NCBI GenBank assembly: GCA_964551875.1
Contig: CAZKEV010000004.1
Span: 1 to 64,000, forward strand
DNA length: 64,000 nt
Origin: JACTUA01 sp964551875
GTDB taxonomy: Archaea; Halobacteriota; Methanomicrobia; Methanomicrobiales; JACTUA01
Direction of reading: 5' to 3'
Shown here: positions 26,211-36,138 of the stretch, piece by piece
Layout of the letters: each line of letters starts with the position of its first letter
Position numbering within the stretch: the stretch's first letter is position 1
Translations under genes and position numbers: made by a program
Notes under the pieces: model-generated
Seen by the model: only the letters and a program-made list of their open reading frames with translations
Databases searched by the model: none
Told to the model about the DNA's origin: nothing

Positions 26211-28819
26211 TCGAAACGACAGAAAAAAAGGAATACCGTCTCACGAAAGAAATCCTCGACCAGATGCGGACCATCAAAGGATTTCCCCTCGGTAAAGACG
26301 AAGATATCATCGCACTCTCTGATCCACTGTATTATACCGCATGTCCGAACCCGTGGATTGGCGAGTTCATCAAAGAACATGGGAAATCCTACGATCCAGC
26401 GACCGATACCTACCAGCGGGAGCCGTTTGCCGCCGATGTGAGCGAAGGTAAGAACGATCCGATTTACAATGCCCATTCTTATCACACAAAGGTCCCGCAT
26501 AAAGCCATTATGCGGTATATCCTGCACTACACCGAACCTGGCGATATCGTCTTCGATGGATTCTGCGGGACCGGGATGGCCGGCGTTGCAGCACAGCTCT
26601 GTGGGAATCCGGACCCAGAATTTAAAGAACAGATCGAGCGGGAAATGCCGTACATAAAATGGGGTGTACGAAAGGCGATACTCAATGATCTCTCCCCAGC
26701 GGCGACGTTCATAGCGTACAACTACAACACCCCGGTTGATGTTGTGAAATTAGAACGCGAGGCAAAACGTATCATTGCTGAAGTCGAGAGAGAATGCGGT
26801 TGGATGTATGAGACACCGCATCTGGTGGACGGTAAACCAATATTAACGGAAGAAATTGACGGAGCAAAACGACAGGTGAAAGGACGGATCAATTTCACTG
26901 TATGGAGTGACGTATTCATCTGCCCCTCATGTGCCAAAGAGATGACCTTTTGGGAAGTTGCTGTGGATCTCGAGCATGGTCAGATGCTTGATGAATTCCA
27001 CTGCCCTCACTGCGATGCATCTGTAACAAAACGGAGTCTTGAACGGGCACGAGAATCTGTCTTTGATGATGCACTCCAAACTACTATTAAAAGGGCAAAA
27101 CAGGTGCCAGTGCTCATTAATTACAGCGTTCAGGACGTTAAAGGGAAATGGAAGCGTTTTGAGAAAACACCGGATGAAACTGATTTTACGTTAATTAAAA
27201 AAATTGAGGAGAAGAAAATACCGTACTGGTATCCAACCAACAGGATGCCAGAGGGTGATGAATCCCGAAGAAATGATGATATTGGAATAACCCATGTGCA
27301 TCATTTTTATACAAAAAGAAATTTATGGATATTATCAACACTATTCCAAAAAGTTTTATCATTTGATAAGGAGATCGGCAGAAAAATATTGTTTGCATTC
27401 AATAATGTTCAGCAAAGACATTGCAAAATGAACGCTTTCCGATTTAATGTTTCTTTTCCTTCAAATATTACGAGTGGAACGTTATATGTCGCATCCCTTA
27501 TGCGTGAAAGTAATTTTTTTGATCAACTGGAGAATAAAATTCTTAGAAGATTACTTCCAATTTTTCGAGAGAAATCATATTCCAAAGAGAATTTTGTAAT
27601 CGAAACTAATAGTGCACAATTCACTAAACCGCAGAGAAATTCCATCGATTACATCTTTGTCGATCCCCCCTTCGGCGGAAATCTCATGTATTCTGAGCTG
27701 AACTTTCTCTGGGAAGCGTGGCTCAAAGTCTTTACCAACAACCAGCAAGAAGCACTCGTTAATACCGCCCAGCGGAAAGGATTGGCCGAATATCAGCACA
27801 TCATGGAGGAATGTTTCAAAGAGTTCTACAGTATTCTCAAACCCGGACGCTGGATGACCGTAGAATTCCATAATTCTCAGAATTCTGTCTGGATGGCGAT
27901 TCAGGAGGCGCTCTCCCGTGCCGGTTTTGTTGTCGCTGATGTCCGCACGCTTGATAAGAAACTGGGTACGTTTAAGCAAGTAACTTCAAAAGGGGCGGTC
28001 AAGCAGGACCTCATCATCTCCGCCTACAAACCAAACGGCGGGCTGGAGGAGCGGTTCAAGCTCACCGCAGGCAAAGTTGAGGGTGTCTGGGATTTTGCCC
28101 GGCAACATCTGAAGCACCTGCCCGTTGTGGTTGAGAAGGACGGTGTGCTCCAGGTTGTCGCGGAACGGCAACCCCATCTCCTCTTTGACCGGATGGTGGC
28201 TTTCCATGTCCAGCGGGGTGTAATCGTGCCGATATCAGCCGGTGACTTTTATGCCGGACTCCGGCATCGTTTCCCAGAGCGGGATATGATGTACTTCCTT
28301 GAACAGGAGGCATTGGAGTACGATAAGAAAAGGATGATCGCAAAGCGTGTAGAGCAGACCTCGCTTTTCGTCCACGATGAGAAGAGTGCTGTCCAGTGGC
28401 TCCAGACCGAACTCACCGATCACCCGCAGACATATCAGGATATCCAGCCGAAGTTTCTCCAAGAGCTGCACCAGGATAAGTTCGAGAAACTACCGGAGCT
28501 TTCTGAAATATTAAATGAAAATTTCCTGCAGGACGCTTCTGGCAAATGGTATGTGCCGGACCCGAACAAGCAAGCAGATTTAGATAAAATACGGGAGAAG
28601 GCGCTCCTCAGGGAATTTGAGGAGTACAAAGTGACGAGAGTGAAACTCAAGATGTTCCGCACTGAAGCGGTCCGAACGGGATTTAAAAAATGCTGGTCAG
28701 AACGTGATTATGCAACGATTATCGCCATCAGCGAACGACTGCCGCTTCAGATACTCCAGGAAGATCCGGATCTCTTGATGTACTATGACAATGCGGTGAC
28801 GAGGGCCGTTTCAAAATAA
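26207..28819 (+). CDS. pglX: BREX type 3 adenine-specific DNA methyltransferase (PglXI)
   Basis: An 870-residue N6-adenine methyltransferase starting at GTG 26207, overlapping brxC by 4 bases. The SAM-binding motif I is FDGFCGTG (116-123) and the catalytic motif IV is DPPF (486-489). A zinc ribbon sits between them (Cys239/242 and Cys266/269), a layout seen in the type 3 BREX enzyme. It would mark host DNA at a non-palindromic site so that the system can distinguish incoming phage DNA. The central part (27,200-27,600) is notably AT-rich. Confidence 0.9.
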   Translation: MIETTEKKEYRLTKEILDQMRTIKGFPLGKDEDIIALSDPLYYTACPNPWIGEFIKEHGKSYDPATDTYQREPFAADVSEGKNDPIYNAHSYHTKVPHKAIMRYILHYTEPGDIVFDGFCGTGMAGVAAQLCGNPDPEFKEQIEREMPYIKWGVRKAILNDLSPAATFIAYNYNTPVDVVKLEREAKRIIAEVERECGWMYETPHLVDGKPILTEEIDGAKRQVKGRINFTVWSDVFICPSCAKEMTFWEVAVDLEHGQMLDEFHCPHCDASVTKRSLERARESVFDDALQTTIKRAKQVPVLINYSVQDVKGKWKRFEKTPDETDFTLIKKIEEKKIPYWYPTNRMPEGDESRRNDDIGITHVHHFYTKRNLWILSTLFQKVLSFDKEIGRKILFAFNNVQQRHCKMNAFRFNVSFPSNITSGTLYVASLMRESNFFDQLENKILRRLLPIFREKSYSKENFVIETNSAQFTKPQRNSIDYIFVDPPFGGNLMYSELNFLWEAWLKVFTNNQQEALVNTAQRKGLAEYQHIMEECFKEFYSILKPGRWMTVEFHNSQNSVWMAIQEALSRAGFVVADVRTLDKKLGTFKQVTSKGAVKQDLIISAYKPNGGLEERFKLTAGKVEGVWDFARQHLKHLPVVVEKDGVLQVVAERQPHLLFDRMVAFHVQRGVIVPISAGDFYAGLRHRFPERDMMYFLEQEALEYDKKRMIAKRVEQTSLFVHDEKSAVQWLQTELTDHPQTYQDIQPKFLQELHQDKFEKLPELSEILNENFLQDASGKWYVPDPNKQADLDKIREKALLREFEEYKVTRVKLKMFRTEAVRTGFKKCWSERDYATIIAISERLPLQILQEDPDLLMYYDNAVTRAVSK

Positions 28820-28941
28820 TATGGGACGGAAGGATCCGTTTCATGAATTCAAACTACGTATTACTCCAGCTCAAGGTTTTTAACGGGATGTTTATGATAT
28901 GGAATCGACCAATCGAAATATAACAATCCCCATTTTCCTCT

Positions 28942-31584
28942 ATGCCCCCAAAAAATCACATAGATCCCGGTACATGGCTCTGGAGTACCATGTACCATGA
29001 GACCGTTCAGCTCATAAATTCAAATGAAATCGGAGACCAGATCTATTATCGGGTTTGGGTTCCGGGAAAAAATGATGTACTCATTAGGTCTTCATCAGAA
29101 TTTTTACCAATTGATCAGGCAACACCTTTATCGAGAGAGGAAATTATTTATCGTGCTGCCGCAGGGAAGGTCGCTGAAGCCCTCGCCCAGAACCCTCTCA
29201 TCTCCCCTCTTTGTTCTGACGTGATCCCGCTTCCGCACCAGATCCATGCTCTCTCCCGAGCCATGCAGAAAGAGAAGGTCCGATATCTCCTTGCGGATGA
29301 GGTCGGTCTGGGGAAGACCATTGAAGCTGGATTGGTCATTAAAGAACTCAAAATCAGGAAGAGAATCAAACGCACCCTCATTCTGGCGCCAAAAGGACTG
29401 GTCCGGCAATGGATCGAGGAGATGCGCCAGAAATTTAGTGAGGATTTCAAACTCCTCCTCCCCGACAGTGCTGAAAAGCTCACGGGCAGCGATGCGGATA
29501 TCTGGCACCTCTTCGATCAGGTTGTTGTTTCCCTTGACTCGGTCAAACCATTGCGGTACCGAAGAGGATGGACGACACAGGAGATTGAGCAGTATAACCA
29601 AGCACGATTCAAGAACCTCATCACAGCGGGGTGGGACCTAATCATCATCGATGAATCCCATAAACTGGCCGGAACAAGTACACAGGTAGCACGGTACCGG
29701 TTGGGGAAAGGACTTGCATCAGCCGCTCCCCATCTCCTCTTGCTGTCTGCAACTCCTCATCAGGGGAAAACGGATGCATTTCTGCGGCTCATGAGTTTCC
29801 TTGACAAAAAGACCTTCCATGATGCCATGGAAGTTTCTCGGGATTTGGTTGCTGAATACGTCATAAGGACAGAGAAACGAAAAGCAATCGATGTTCACGG
29901 TCAGCCGCTCTTCAAACCCCGACATACCCAAATGATGGCGATTACATGGAGCGCTGAACATGGACTCCAGGAGGACCTCTATCGCAAAGTCACAGAGTAC
30001 GTCAGGTCAGGTTATAACAAAGCACGATCCGAGAATCGGAATTATATCGGCTTCCTTATGGTGCTCATGCAGCGACTGGTCTCCAGCAGCACCCGAGCGG
30101 TACGGATTGCCCTTGAGCGGCGGTTGTCTATTCTTTCCCCGTCGTTGCCTCATAGAAAACCTTCATGCCAGATTGATGAAGACTGGTGGGACTTGGATGC
30201 GGAAGAGCGGGTTGCGATGCTTCTCTCTTGCGTGCCTCCCGCCTTTCGGGAAGAGTCCAATACAGTCAAAGATCTACTTGCGCTGGCCCGTAAATGTGAG
30301 TCAACCAGGCCGGATGCCAAAGCTGAGGTGCTCAATGATCTCCTTCATAAGGTTCGTTCAAAGGAGAACAATCCTGATCTAAAATTCCTGATATTTACCG
30401 AATTTGTCACAACCCAGGAGATGCTCATGGAATTCCTTATCGGCCATGGGTTTTCTGTCGTATGCCTGAATGGATCAATGAGTATTGAAGATCGCCGAGT
30501 GGCCCAACAACAGTTCGCCGAGCAGGCCCACGTGATGATCTCAACCGAAGCGGGAGGCGAAGGACTCAACCTCCAGTTCTGCCATATTGTCATCAATTAC
30601 GATATTCCCTGGAATCCCATGCGTCTTGAACAACGGATCGGTAGAGTTGACCGGATCGGGCAATCACATGAAGTCGAGGTGATTAATTTCCTCTTTTCCG
30701 GGACCGTTGAAGAGCGGGTCCATCAAATCCTCGTCGAGAAGTTAATGGTCATACTTCAGGACCTCGGATTTGACAAAATTGGTGATGTCCTCGACTCTGG
30801 TGAGGCAGAACGAAGCTTTGAGGATTTATACCTCCATGCAATACTTGAACCGGAGAAAGCGGAAGAGCGGCTGAATACCTTCATTTCGCATATCCAGGAA
30901 CAAGCGAAAGACGAGTGTTCATCCCTAAAAATGCTCGGATCTGAAAATACACTCAGTACCCATGATGCGCGAGAATATTCCCAATCGCTCCTTCCTTTCT
31001 GGCTTGAAGCAATGGTGACGCACTACCTCACTTCCCGTGGTGGTACAGTGGGACGCGGTCTTTTCGGATATAATCTCGTGTTCCCCGATGGATACTCCAT
31101 GAACAAGGTATCATTCACTCATAGTGACCCGGAATCGTCAGGAACTCAGATAATCAACCTCTCAAATCGGAGAATAGCCCAGATCTTTCGCGAGATTCCC
31201 TACAATCATCCTGAACAACCAATAGCATATACCGTAATCACAGATCTTCCGAGAGATATCCGAGGTACCTGGTCACTCTGGCGTTTTGAGGTTTATGGAG
31301 AGAATGCTGATGCCGTCTATTATTTTCCCTATTTTATGACTTCCGAAGGAAAAGTGCTGATCACAACGGCAAAGACCATCTGGGAATCCTTGGCAAGGGG
31401 AAATTTCTCCTTCAACTCATCACAAAAGACCAAGAATATTAATGGAAAAAACATTGAAATTGAAATAAAGAAGAGAAGTGAAGAGATATTATCGGAAGGG
31501 AGAACTCGGCAAGAAATAACTGCTATCGATTATTATCCGGTCCTTATCGTTAAGGTGGGAGGTGCAGATAGTGAACTGGCGTGA
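28942..31584 (+). CDS. brxHII: BREX type 3 SNF2-family helicase BrxHII
   Basis: An 880-residue superfamily 2 helicase of the SNF2/RapA-like group. Motif I is DEVGLGKTIEAG, motif II is IIIDESHKLAG, motif III is LLLSATPHQGKTD, and motifs V-VI are STEAGGEGLNLQFC and RIGRVDRIGQ. The C-terminal third is BREX-specific. The ATG at 28942 lies about 20 bases after an AAATATAA element (about 28914), suggesting an internal, nearly leaderless promoter within the operon. The 122-base gap before it is the only one of size in the BREX genes. Confidence 0.88.
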   Translation: MPPKNHIDPGTWLWSTMYHETVQLINSNEIGDQIYYRVWVPGKNDVLIRSSSEFLPIDQATPLSREEIIYRAAAGKVAEALAQNPLISPLCSDVIPLPHQIHALSRAMQKEKVRYLLADEVGLGKTIEAGLVIKELKIRKRIKRTLILAPKGLVRQWIEEMRQKFSEDFKLLLPDSAEKLTGSDADIWHLFDQVVVSLDSVKPLRYRRGWTTQEIEQYNQARFKNLITAGWDLIIIDESHKLAGTSTQVARYRLGKGLASAAPHLLLLSATPHQGKTDAFLRLMSFLDKKTFHDAMEVSRDLVAEYVIRTEKRKAIDVHGQPLFKPRHTQMMAITWSAEHGLQEDLYRKVTEYVRSGYNKARSENRNYIGFLMVLMQRLVSSSTRAVRIALERRLSILSPSLPHRKPSCQIDEDWWDLDAEERVAMLLSCVPPAFREESNTVKDLLALARKCESTRPDAKAEVLNDLLHKVRSKENNPDLKFLIFTEFVTTQEMLMEFLIGHGFSVVCLNGSMSIEDRRVAQQQFAEQAHVMISTEAGGEGLNLQFCHIVINYDIPWNPMRLEQRIGRVDRIGQSHEVEVINFLFSGTVEERVHQILVEKLMVILQDLGFDKIGDVLDSGEAERSFEDLYLHAILEPEKAEERLNTFISHIQEQAKDECSSLKMLGSENTLSTHDAREYSQSLLPFWLEAMVTHYLTSRGGTVGRGLFGYNLVFPDGYSMNKVSFTHSDPESSGTQIINLSNRRIAQIFREIPYNHPEQPIAYTVITDLPRDIRGTWSLWRFEVYGENADAVYYFPYFMTSEGKVLITTAKTIWESLARGNFSFNSSQKTKNINGKNIEIEIKKRSEEILSEGRTRQEITAIDYYPVLIVKVGGADSELA

Positions 31585-33493
31585 ACCGCTCCTGAAAAGA
31601 ATTCTATCGACTGATTCACGCCTCGTCATTCTCCTGGATCCCGATAACCTCCTTCCCGACGAAAGATTTGCCGAGGAGATCCGCAAGTCCCAATACGATA
31701 TTCTTACTTATCGAGACCCAATTGATTTTCGATTCCACTATGAATCCGATTACCGCAGTAAATGGGACAGAGATGAGGCTATCGGAAAGAAATTGCTCGT
31801 TACATTTCAGTCAGCGGATGCCGCTTCGGTTCCTGTGGATCTCAAACATGAAGGAACGGTACTGAAGATCACCATATCAGACGTTTTTCCGCTGTTCAAT
31901 CCATTAATCCTAGAACAAATTGGAATCTCGTTATTTGATGAAATCTCCACAAAATGCCAATTTTCGGGAAAAGAAAAACTGAGCGAATCGAATACACAAG
32001 AATTGATACTTAAATGCCTCTACGGAATTGAGCCTGACCAAATTACAACTTCAATACTATTTATTATCAAACTCTGCACCATTCACAATCAAAACCAGGA
32101 GATTCCAGCCATTCTGTGCGATTATATTGTAAACAAAATAAAACAACAAGTTCAATTAGAAAATATACCTCTTCGTCAATTATTTGACCGAAATTACTTC
32201 TTCTCGTTTCTTCAGGGGCAATGGGGGCCTTATCTAAGATCAATTCTTGACGAATCCGTACCCGTTATCCCGTTTCATGATCCATCAATTCGGGTTTTTA
32301 TTGATACATTCTTCTTTGACGGTCTCCTCCAGCCAATAGAATGTGAGCAATACTCCAGGCTTCCCCAATGGACTTTGTGTGGTGTGAAGATAGATCCATT
32401 CAATGACGCAAAACGACGAATTGAAGGATTAATGGGATTGCTTGATGGTCATCTACCGGATACCAATGCCAATTACAAAGAATGGATACGTGCGGCATGG
32501 CGATGGGCAGAAGTAATTTGTCTCTATTCTGGCTTTAAAAAGGAAAAATTGGATAGCACCCTTGATGTGAGGATAAAAAAAATCCATGCTGAAATTGAAG
32601 CTAACTTTGAAAAATGGGTCAAAGATAATTTCAGATCTTTACAGAACACTCCATATCTCCCAAAGCCGGTGGTTGTTCATCATATCGTTCACTACCTCGC
32701 AGCACAATCGAAAAAGAAAATTGCTCTTCTCATCCTCGACGGGCTTGCTCTCGATCAGTGGACATTGATCCGACAGGACCTCCGATCTTCGTTTCGTTTT
32801 GAGGAGGAAGCTCTCTTCGCGTGGGTACCTACCCTCACTTCGATATCCCGCCGTGCAATCTTTTCTGGAGAGAACCCCTACGCTCTTGATGTTTCCCTTG
32901 AGGATTATGAGAGCGAAAGGCGCTTCTGGAATCATTTCTGGATGTCTCATGGCTACAAGGACAATGAAATTGCGCTCATAAAGGCTCTTAAATTCAATGA
33001 TTCGGAAGAAATCGAAGAAATTCACAATATTCAAAATAAACATGTGCTCGGCATCGTCATCAATACAATAGATGATCTCCTGAAAACTTCAGATATTACC
33101 ACATCGGACCTTCACCAGTTTGTAAAAAATTGGATAAACAAGGGACATTTTGTTCGCTTCATACAGAAATTATCGACTTGGGGCTTCGAGGTTTATATCA
33201 GTTCCGACCACGGAAATATCTGCAGTATAGGGATCGGAAATATTCGTGAGGGAGTATTAGTTGAAGAGAAAAGTGCCAGGGCGAAGATTTATCAAAATAC
33301 TCAATTGAGAGATCGTGCATACAGAGAGATTGGAGAGGGGATACCATATGATGACCCAGATTTTAATTATGCAGTATTACTTTCAGAAGGCCTGGCGGCA
33401 TTTTATAAAGAAGGAGTAAAAATCATCTCTCACGGGGGAATATCCCTCGAGGAAATGGTTGTTCCATTTATTGCGATACATAGGGATGAGTAA
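31571..33493 (+). CDS. pglZ: BREX type 3 phosphatase-like PglZ
   Basis: A 640-residue PglZ-domain protein. The GTG at 31571 is chosen because GGAGGTG lies 6 bases before it; an earlier GTG at 31562 adds three residues. It overlaps brxHII by 14 bases. The alkaline-phosphatase-fold core shows ALLILDGLALDQW (about residue 395) and the metal-binding VYISSDHGN (about 545). PglZ is the hallmark gene of BREX. The absence of BrxL and the presence of BrxF/BrxHII place this in type 3. Confidence 0.9.
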   Translation: MNWREPLLKRILSTDSRLVILLDPDNLLPDERFAEEIRKSQYDILTYRDPIDFRFHYESDYRSKWDRDEAIGKKLLVTFQSADAASVPVDLKHEGTVLKITISDVFPLFNPLILEQIGISLFDEISTKCQFSGKEKLSESNTQELILKCLYGIEPDQITTSILFIIKLCTIHNQNQEIPAILCDYIVNKIKQQVQLENIPLRQLFDRNYFFSFLQGQWGPYLRSILDESVPVIPFHDPSIRVFIDTFFFDGLLQPIECEQYSRLPQWTLCGVKIDPFNDAKRRIEGLMGLLDGHLPDTNANYKEWIRAAWRWAEVICLYSGFKKEKLDSTLDVRIKKIHAEIEANFEKWVKDNFRSLQNTPYLPKPVVVHHIVHYLAAQSKKKIALLILDGLALDQWTLIRQDLRSSFRFEEEALFAWVPTLTSISRRAIFSGENPYALDVSLEDYESERRFWNHFWMSHGYKDNEIALIKALKFNDSEEIEEIHNIQNKHVLGIVINTIDDLLKTSDITTSDLHQFVKNWINKGHFVRFIQKLSTWGFEVYISSDHGNICSIGIGNIREGVLVEEKSARAKIYQNTQLRDRAYREIGEGIPYDDPDFNYAVLLSEGLAAFYKEGVKIISHGGISLEEMVVPFIAIHRDE

Positions 33494-34219
33494 ATGTCGA
33501 AACGGATAGGCTTTGACCGATATATTACCATAGAATGGCTCGACATGATAGCAGGATTGCTACAACATGAGAATGACATCAATAAAATCAGAGCATCAAT
33601 GCATTCGTACCTCGAAAAAGAACTTCCTCATTACGAGAGTCGAAAAAAAACTATCTCCATTCTTTTACGAATTTGGTATAAGGTTCCTGATGAATATAGG
33701 CCCCTACGAGATAGGGCCATAAAGATCCTTTCTACAGCATCCCAAGAAGATCGTATCTGGATCCACTGGGGAATGACACTTCTTGCTTTTCCATTCTTTA
33801 GAGATATTATAACATGGTTGCATCGATGTTTTACTTTGCATGATCATTGCACTATGGGCGAGGTACATCGGAAAATTGAGGAATCATGGGGCTATCGCAC
33901 AACAATGAAACCTGCCATAAGAAAAGTGATTCAATCTCTTATTTTATGGGGCGCAATAGATAAAAATTTAAATTCGCATGTTATTACCAGAAAGAAATCC
34001 TTTGCCGCATCAATAAAAGAAATAGAATTTTGGTTTTTATATGCAATTCTAGCTTCTGAAAATTCTCATTCGATACCTGTTGAGCGTATGAATAATATTC
34101 CAGCCGCGTTTCCTTTTTTACTGACTATAAATCCCTCTGACCTCGTAAAATCAGAGAATTTTTCCTTACAAATGGTTGGTGGAAAAACAGAGATTGTTCT
34201 AACAGAAGAAAATGTGTAA
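33494..34219 (+). CDS. brxA: BREX type 3 protein BrxA-like
   Basis: A 241-residue protein starting directly after the pglZ stop. It is mainly helical and basic (RIGFDRYITIEWLD, WIHWGMTLLAFPFFRDI, GYRTTMKPAIRKVIQSLILWG), consistent with the BrxA (DUF1819-like) family of small DNA-binding proteins, which occupies this terminal position in type 3 BREX operons. The assignment rests on position plus overall pattern, since I cannot align it. It closes the operon 110 bases before queC. Confidence 0.75.
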   Translation: MSKRIGFDRYITIEWLDMIAGLLQHENDINKIRASMHSYLEKELPHYESRKKTISILLRIWYKVPDEYRPLRDRAIKILSTASQEDRIWIHWGMTLLAFPFFRDIITWLHRCFTLHDHCTMGEVHRKIEESWGYRTTMKPAIRKVIQSLILWGAIDKNLNSHVITRKKSFAASIKEIEFWFLYAILASENSHSIPVERMNNIPAAFPFLLTINPSDLVKSENFSLQMVGGKTEIVLTEENV

Positions 34220-34329
34220 TCCACCGAGAGAGAAATGTCCCCCCTTACCTGATCGACTACGCCATCCACCGCCCGAATAAATAATCTAGATAAAAGACAA
34301 TGAAATTATCAGCGAGATCTGGATAGACC

Positions 34330-34980
34330 ATGCGCTCCCTCCTCATCCTCAGCGGCGGTGTCGACAGCACAACTCTATTGTATGATCTCAGAAGCCAGGG
34401 CTACGAAGTAGAGGCAATCACCTTCGACTACGGCCAGAAGCACAAGAAAGAGATTGAGTTCGCGAGGAAGACCTGCAAGAAACTGAATGTACCCAATACC
34501 GTCCTGGATCTCAAGATCTTAAACGAGGTCGCCCCGTCCAGTTTAACAAGAAACAATATCGAAGTCCCCGAAGGGCACTATACCGAGGAGTCGATGAAGG
34601 CGACCGTGGTCCCGAACAGGAACATGATCTTCCTCTCCCTCGCGGCGGCCCGGGCCATCGCGGGCGGCATCCCGCACCTCTTCTACGCGGCCCACTCGGG
34701 GGACCATGCCATCTACCCGGACTGCAGGCCGGTCTTTGTGAGCGCCATGGAGACGGCCCTCCACCTCTGCGACTGGACCGATATCACGCTCCATGCCCCG
34801 TACCTCCACCTCACCAAGGCCGATATCGTGAAGCTGGGCACCGGGCTCGGAGTCGATTACTCCCTCACCTGGACCTGCTACCGGGGAGAGGCCCTCGCCT
34901 GCGGGAAGTGCGGCTCCTGCACGGAGCGGCTCGAGGCGTTCAGGGAGGCGGGAGTGGAGGACCCGGTGGAGTACGGGTGA
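34330..34980 (+). CDS. queC: 7-cyano-7-deazaguanine synthase QueC, full-length
   Basis: A 216-residue QueC. The PP-loop is SGGVDS (residues 8-13), and the zinc-binding cluster near the C-terminus is C-YRGEALA-CGKCGSC. QueC converts 7-carboxy-7-deazaguanine to preQ0, which archaea use for archaeosine in tRNA. Base composition changes inside the gene: the first third (to about 34,600) is less GC-rich than the rest, so the gene looks mosaic. Three 5'-truncated copies of its 3' half follow at 36139, 37455 and 39036. A TATA-like AATAATCTAGATAAAA lies about 50 bases upstream. Confidence 0.92.
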   Translation: MRSLLILSGGVDSTTLLYDLRSQGYEVEAITFDYGQKHKKEIEFARKTCKKLNVPNTVLDLKILNEVAPSSLTRNNIEVPEGHYTEESMKATVVPNRNMIFLSLAAARAIAGGIPHLFYAAHSGDHAIYPDCRPVFVSAMETALHLCDWTDITLHAPYLHLTKADIVKLGTGLGVDYSLTWTCYRGEALACGKCGSCTERLEAFREAGVEDPVEYG

Positions 34981-35049
34981 GGAAGGCGAATAAAAGAAGA
35001 TTGCCAGTCACGGTGGTACGAGGGGTTTAAGGCGGAAGGATGAAACGGC

Positions 35050-35493
35050 TCATTCCCCGGGTCCTGTCTTTTCCAGGAGTTTTTCCATGCGGGTGAGGAA
35101 GGCGTGAGCACCCCTGACGGCGGATTCCACCTCCTCGCGTGAAGGGGCCGCCGAGAAGGAGTACTGGTCCATGTGGCGGGCGCTCCTCATCCTGCTGAAC
35201 TGCGCAATCCATGTCGGTTCAAGAGCACCCCGTGCGGCGTACGAGCCGAGATAGAGCTCGACGCAGATATGGCTCTTCTCCCTGACGCCGTCCCGGTAGA
35301 GGATTGCCCGGGCGGCATGGAAGAAGGCATTGTAGCAGGAGATCAGAGAAGACCGGTTGGCACCGGCAACCAATGCCTTCTTCGCCTCCTCCTGCCAGAC
35401 GCGGGACTGCTCCAGGGATCGCCTCGCCTTGGCCAGGGAAGGCTCGACCCTCCGTAACAGGTCCTTTGCGTAGCACTCTTCAAGCGAGGTCAA
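35050..35493 (-). CDS. HEPN-domain protein, partner of winged-helix nucleotidyltransferase
   Basis: A 147-residue HEPN protein. Helices include SLISCYNAFFHAARAILYRDGVREKSH and a C-terminal region FSRMRSARHMDQYSF, which contains R-x4-H-like spacing (RSARHMD). It overlaps the upstream nucleotidyltransferase by 14 bases on the same strand. In HEPN/MNT pairs this is the RNase-like toxin. It is transcribed towards the end of queC. Confidence 0.8.
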   Translation of the reverse strand: MTSLEECYAKDLLRRVEPSLAKARRSLEQSRVWQEEAKKALVAGANRSSLISCYNAFFHAARAILYRDGVREKSHICVELYLGSYAARGALEPTWIAQFSRMRSARHMDQYSFSAAPSREEVESAVRGAHAFLTRMEKLLEKTGPGE

Positions 35494-36061
35494 AGCCCTT
35501 TCCCCTGAGCACGATGGCCGATCTCATGAAGGCGTGGTAGAAAGGGGGATCCTCCCTCTCCAGGTCCCCGAGTTTCTGGGGAGACAGGAAGAGGAGATGG
35601 ACCTCCACCCCGAGATTCCCGGTCAGGATTGAGATGAGCTCCCCCAGGGAAGCCTCACCGGGATAGTTCCTCGCGAATACCCAGAGATCCAGGTCGCTTC
35701 CCCTGGTATTCGTGCCCGTGGCCCAGGACCCGTACATGCCAATCCCATCTGCCCACCCCGGCAGGGATATCACGGGCATGAGCCGATCCAGGTTCAGGAG
35801 GATCTTCACCGCCCTTGTGAGAGATCCATCTGCGGGCCGGTAAGATCGGCCTTCCCGGCTAAGAAGCCCGTGCCTGACAAGGAGGGGGAGATACCGGGAG
35901 ACGGGGGCTTTTGAGAGGCCGGTAGCCCTGGAGAGAGACTGGACCGTGGAGGAGGGCTCAGAGAGGGCCTGCCGGAGGATCGAGACCCGCCCTTCAGTGC
36001 TGAACAGTTCGGAGAGCACAGATGATCTCTTTGTCCCCGGAAGATAAAAAATTGTTTCCAT
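35480..36061 (-). CDS. Winged-helix nucleotidyltransferase (MNT fused to DNA-binding domain)
   Basis: A 193-residue protein with start METIFYLPGTKR at 36061; the longer open frame would run through the operator array. Residues about 10-80 form a winged helix (VQSLSRATGLSKAPVSRYLPLLVRHGLL) and residues about 100-190 an MNT domain with YGSWATGTNTRGSDLDLWV. It probably neutralises the HEPN partner and represses its own operon. Three 17-bp dyads spaced 22 bp lie over its start. Confidence 0.82.
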   Translation of the reverse strand: METIFYLPGTKRSSVLSELFSTEGRVSILRQALSEPSSTVQSLSRATGLSKAPVSRYLPLLVRHGLLSREGRSYRPADGSLTRAVKILLNLDRLMPVISLPGWADGIGMYGSWATGTNTRGSDLDLWVFARNYPGEASLGELISILTGNLGVEVHLLFLSPQKLGDLEREDPPFYHAFMRSAIVLRGKGFDLA

Positions 36062-36114
36062 ACAAGCAACGAATCGTTGCTCTATCAGCAACAATATGTT
36101 TCTTGAACGGCAAC
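36054..36114. promoter_or_regulatory. Three tandem GTTKC-N7-GCAAC dyads at the winged-helix MNT start
   Basis: Sites at 36054-36070 (GTTTC-N7-GCAAC), 36076-36092 (GTTGC-N7-GCAAC) and 36098-36114 (GTTTC-N7-GCAAC) repeat every 22 bases. The first covers the start codon. The even spacing of about two helical turns and the dyad form suggest an autoregulatory operator. Confidence 0.65.
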
Positions 36115-36138
36115 GGGCCCTGATGCTCCGGGGAGGGC

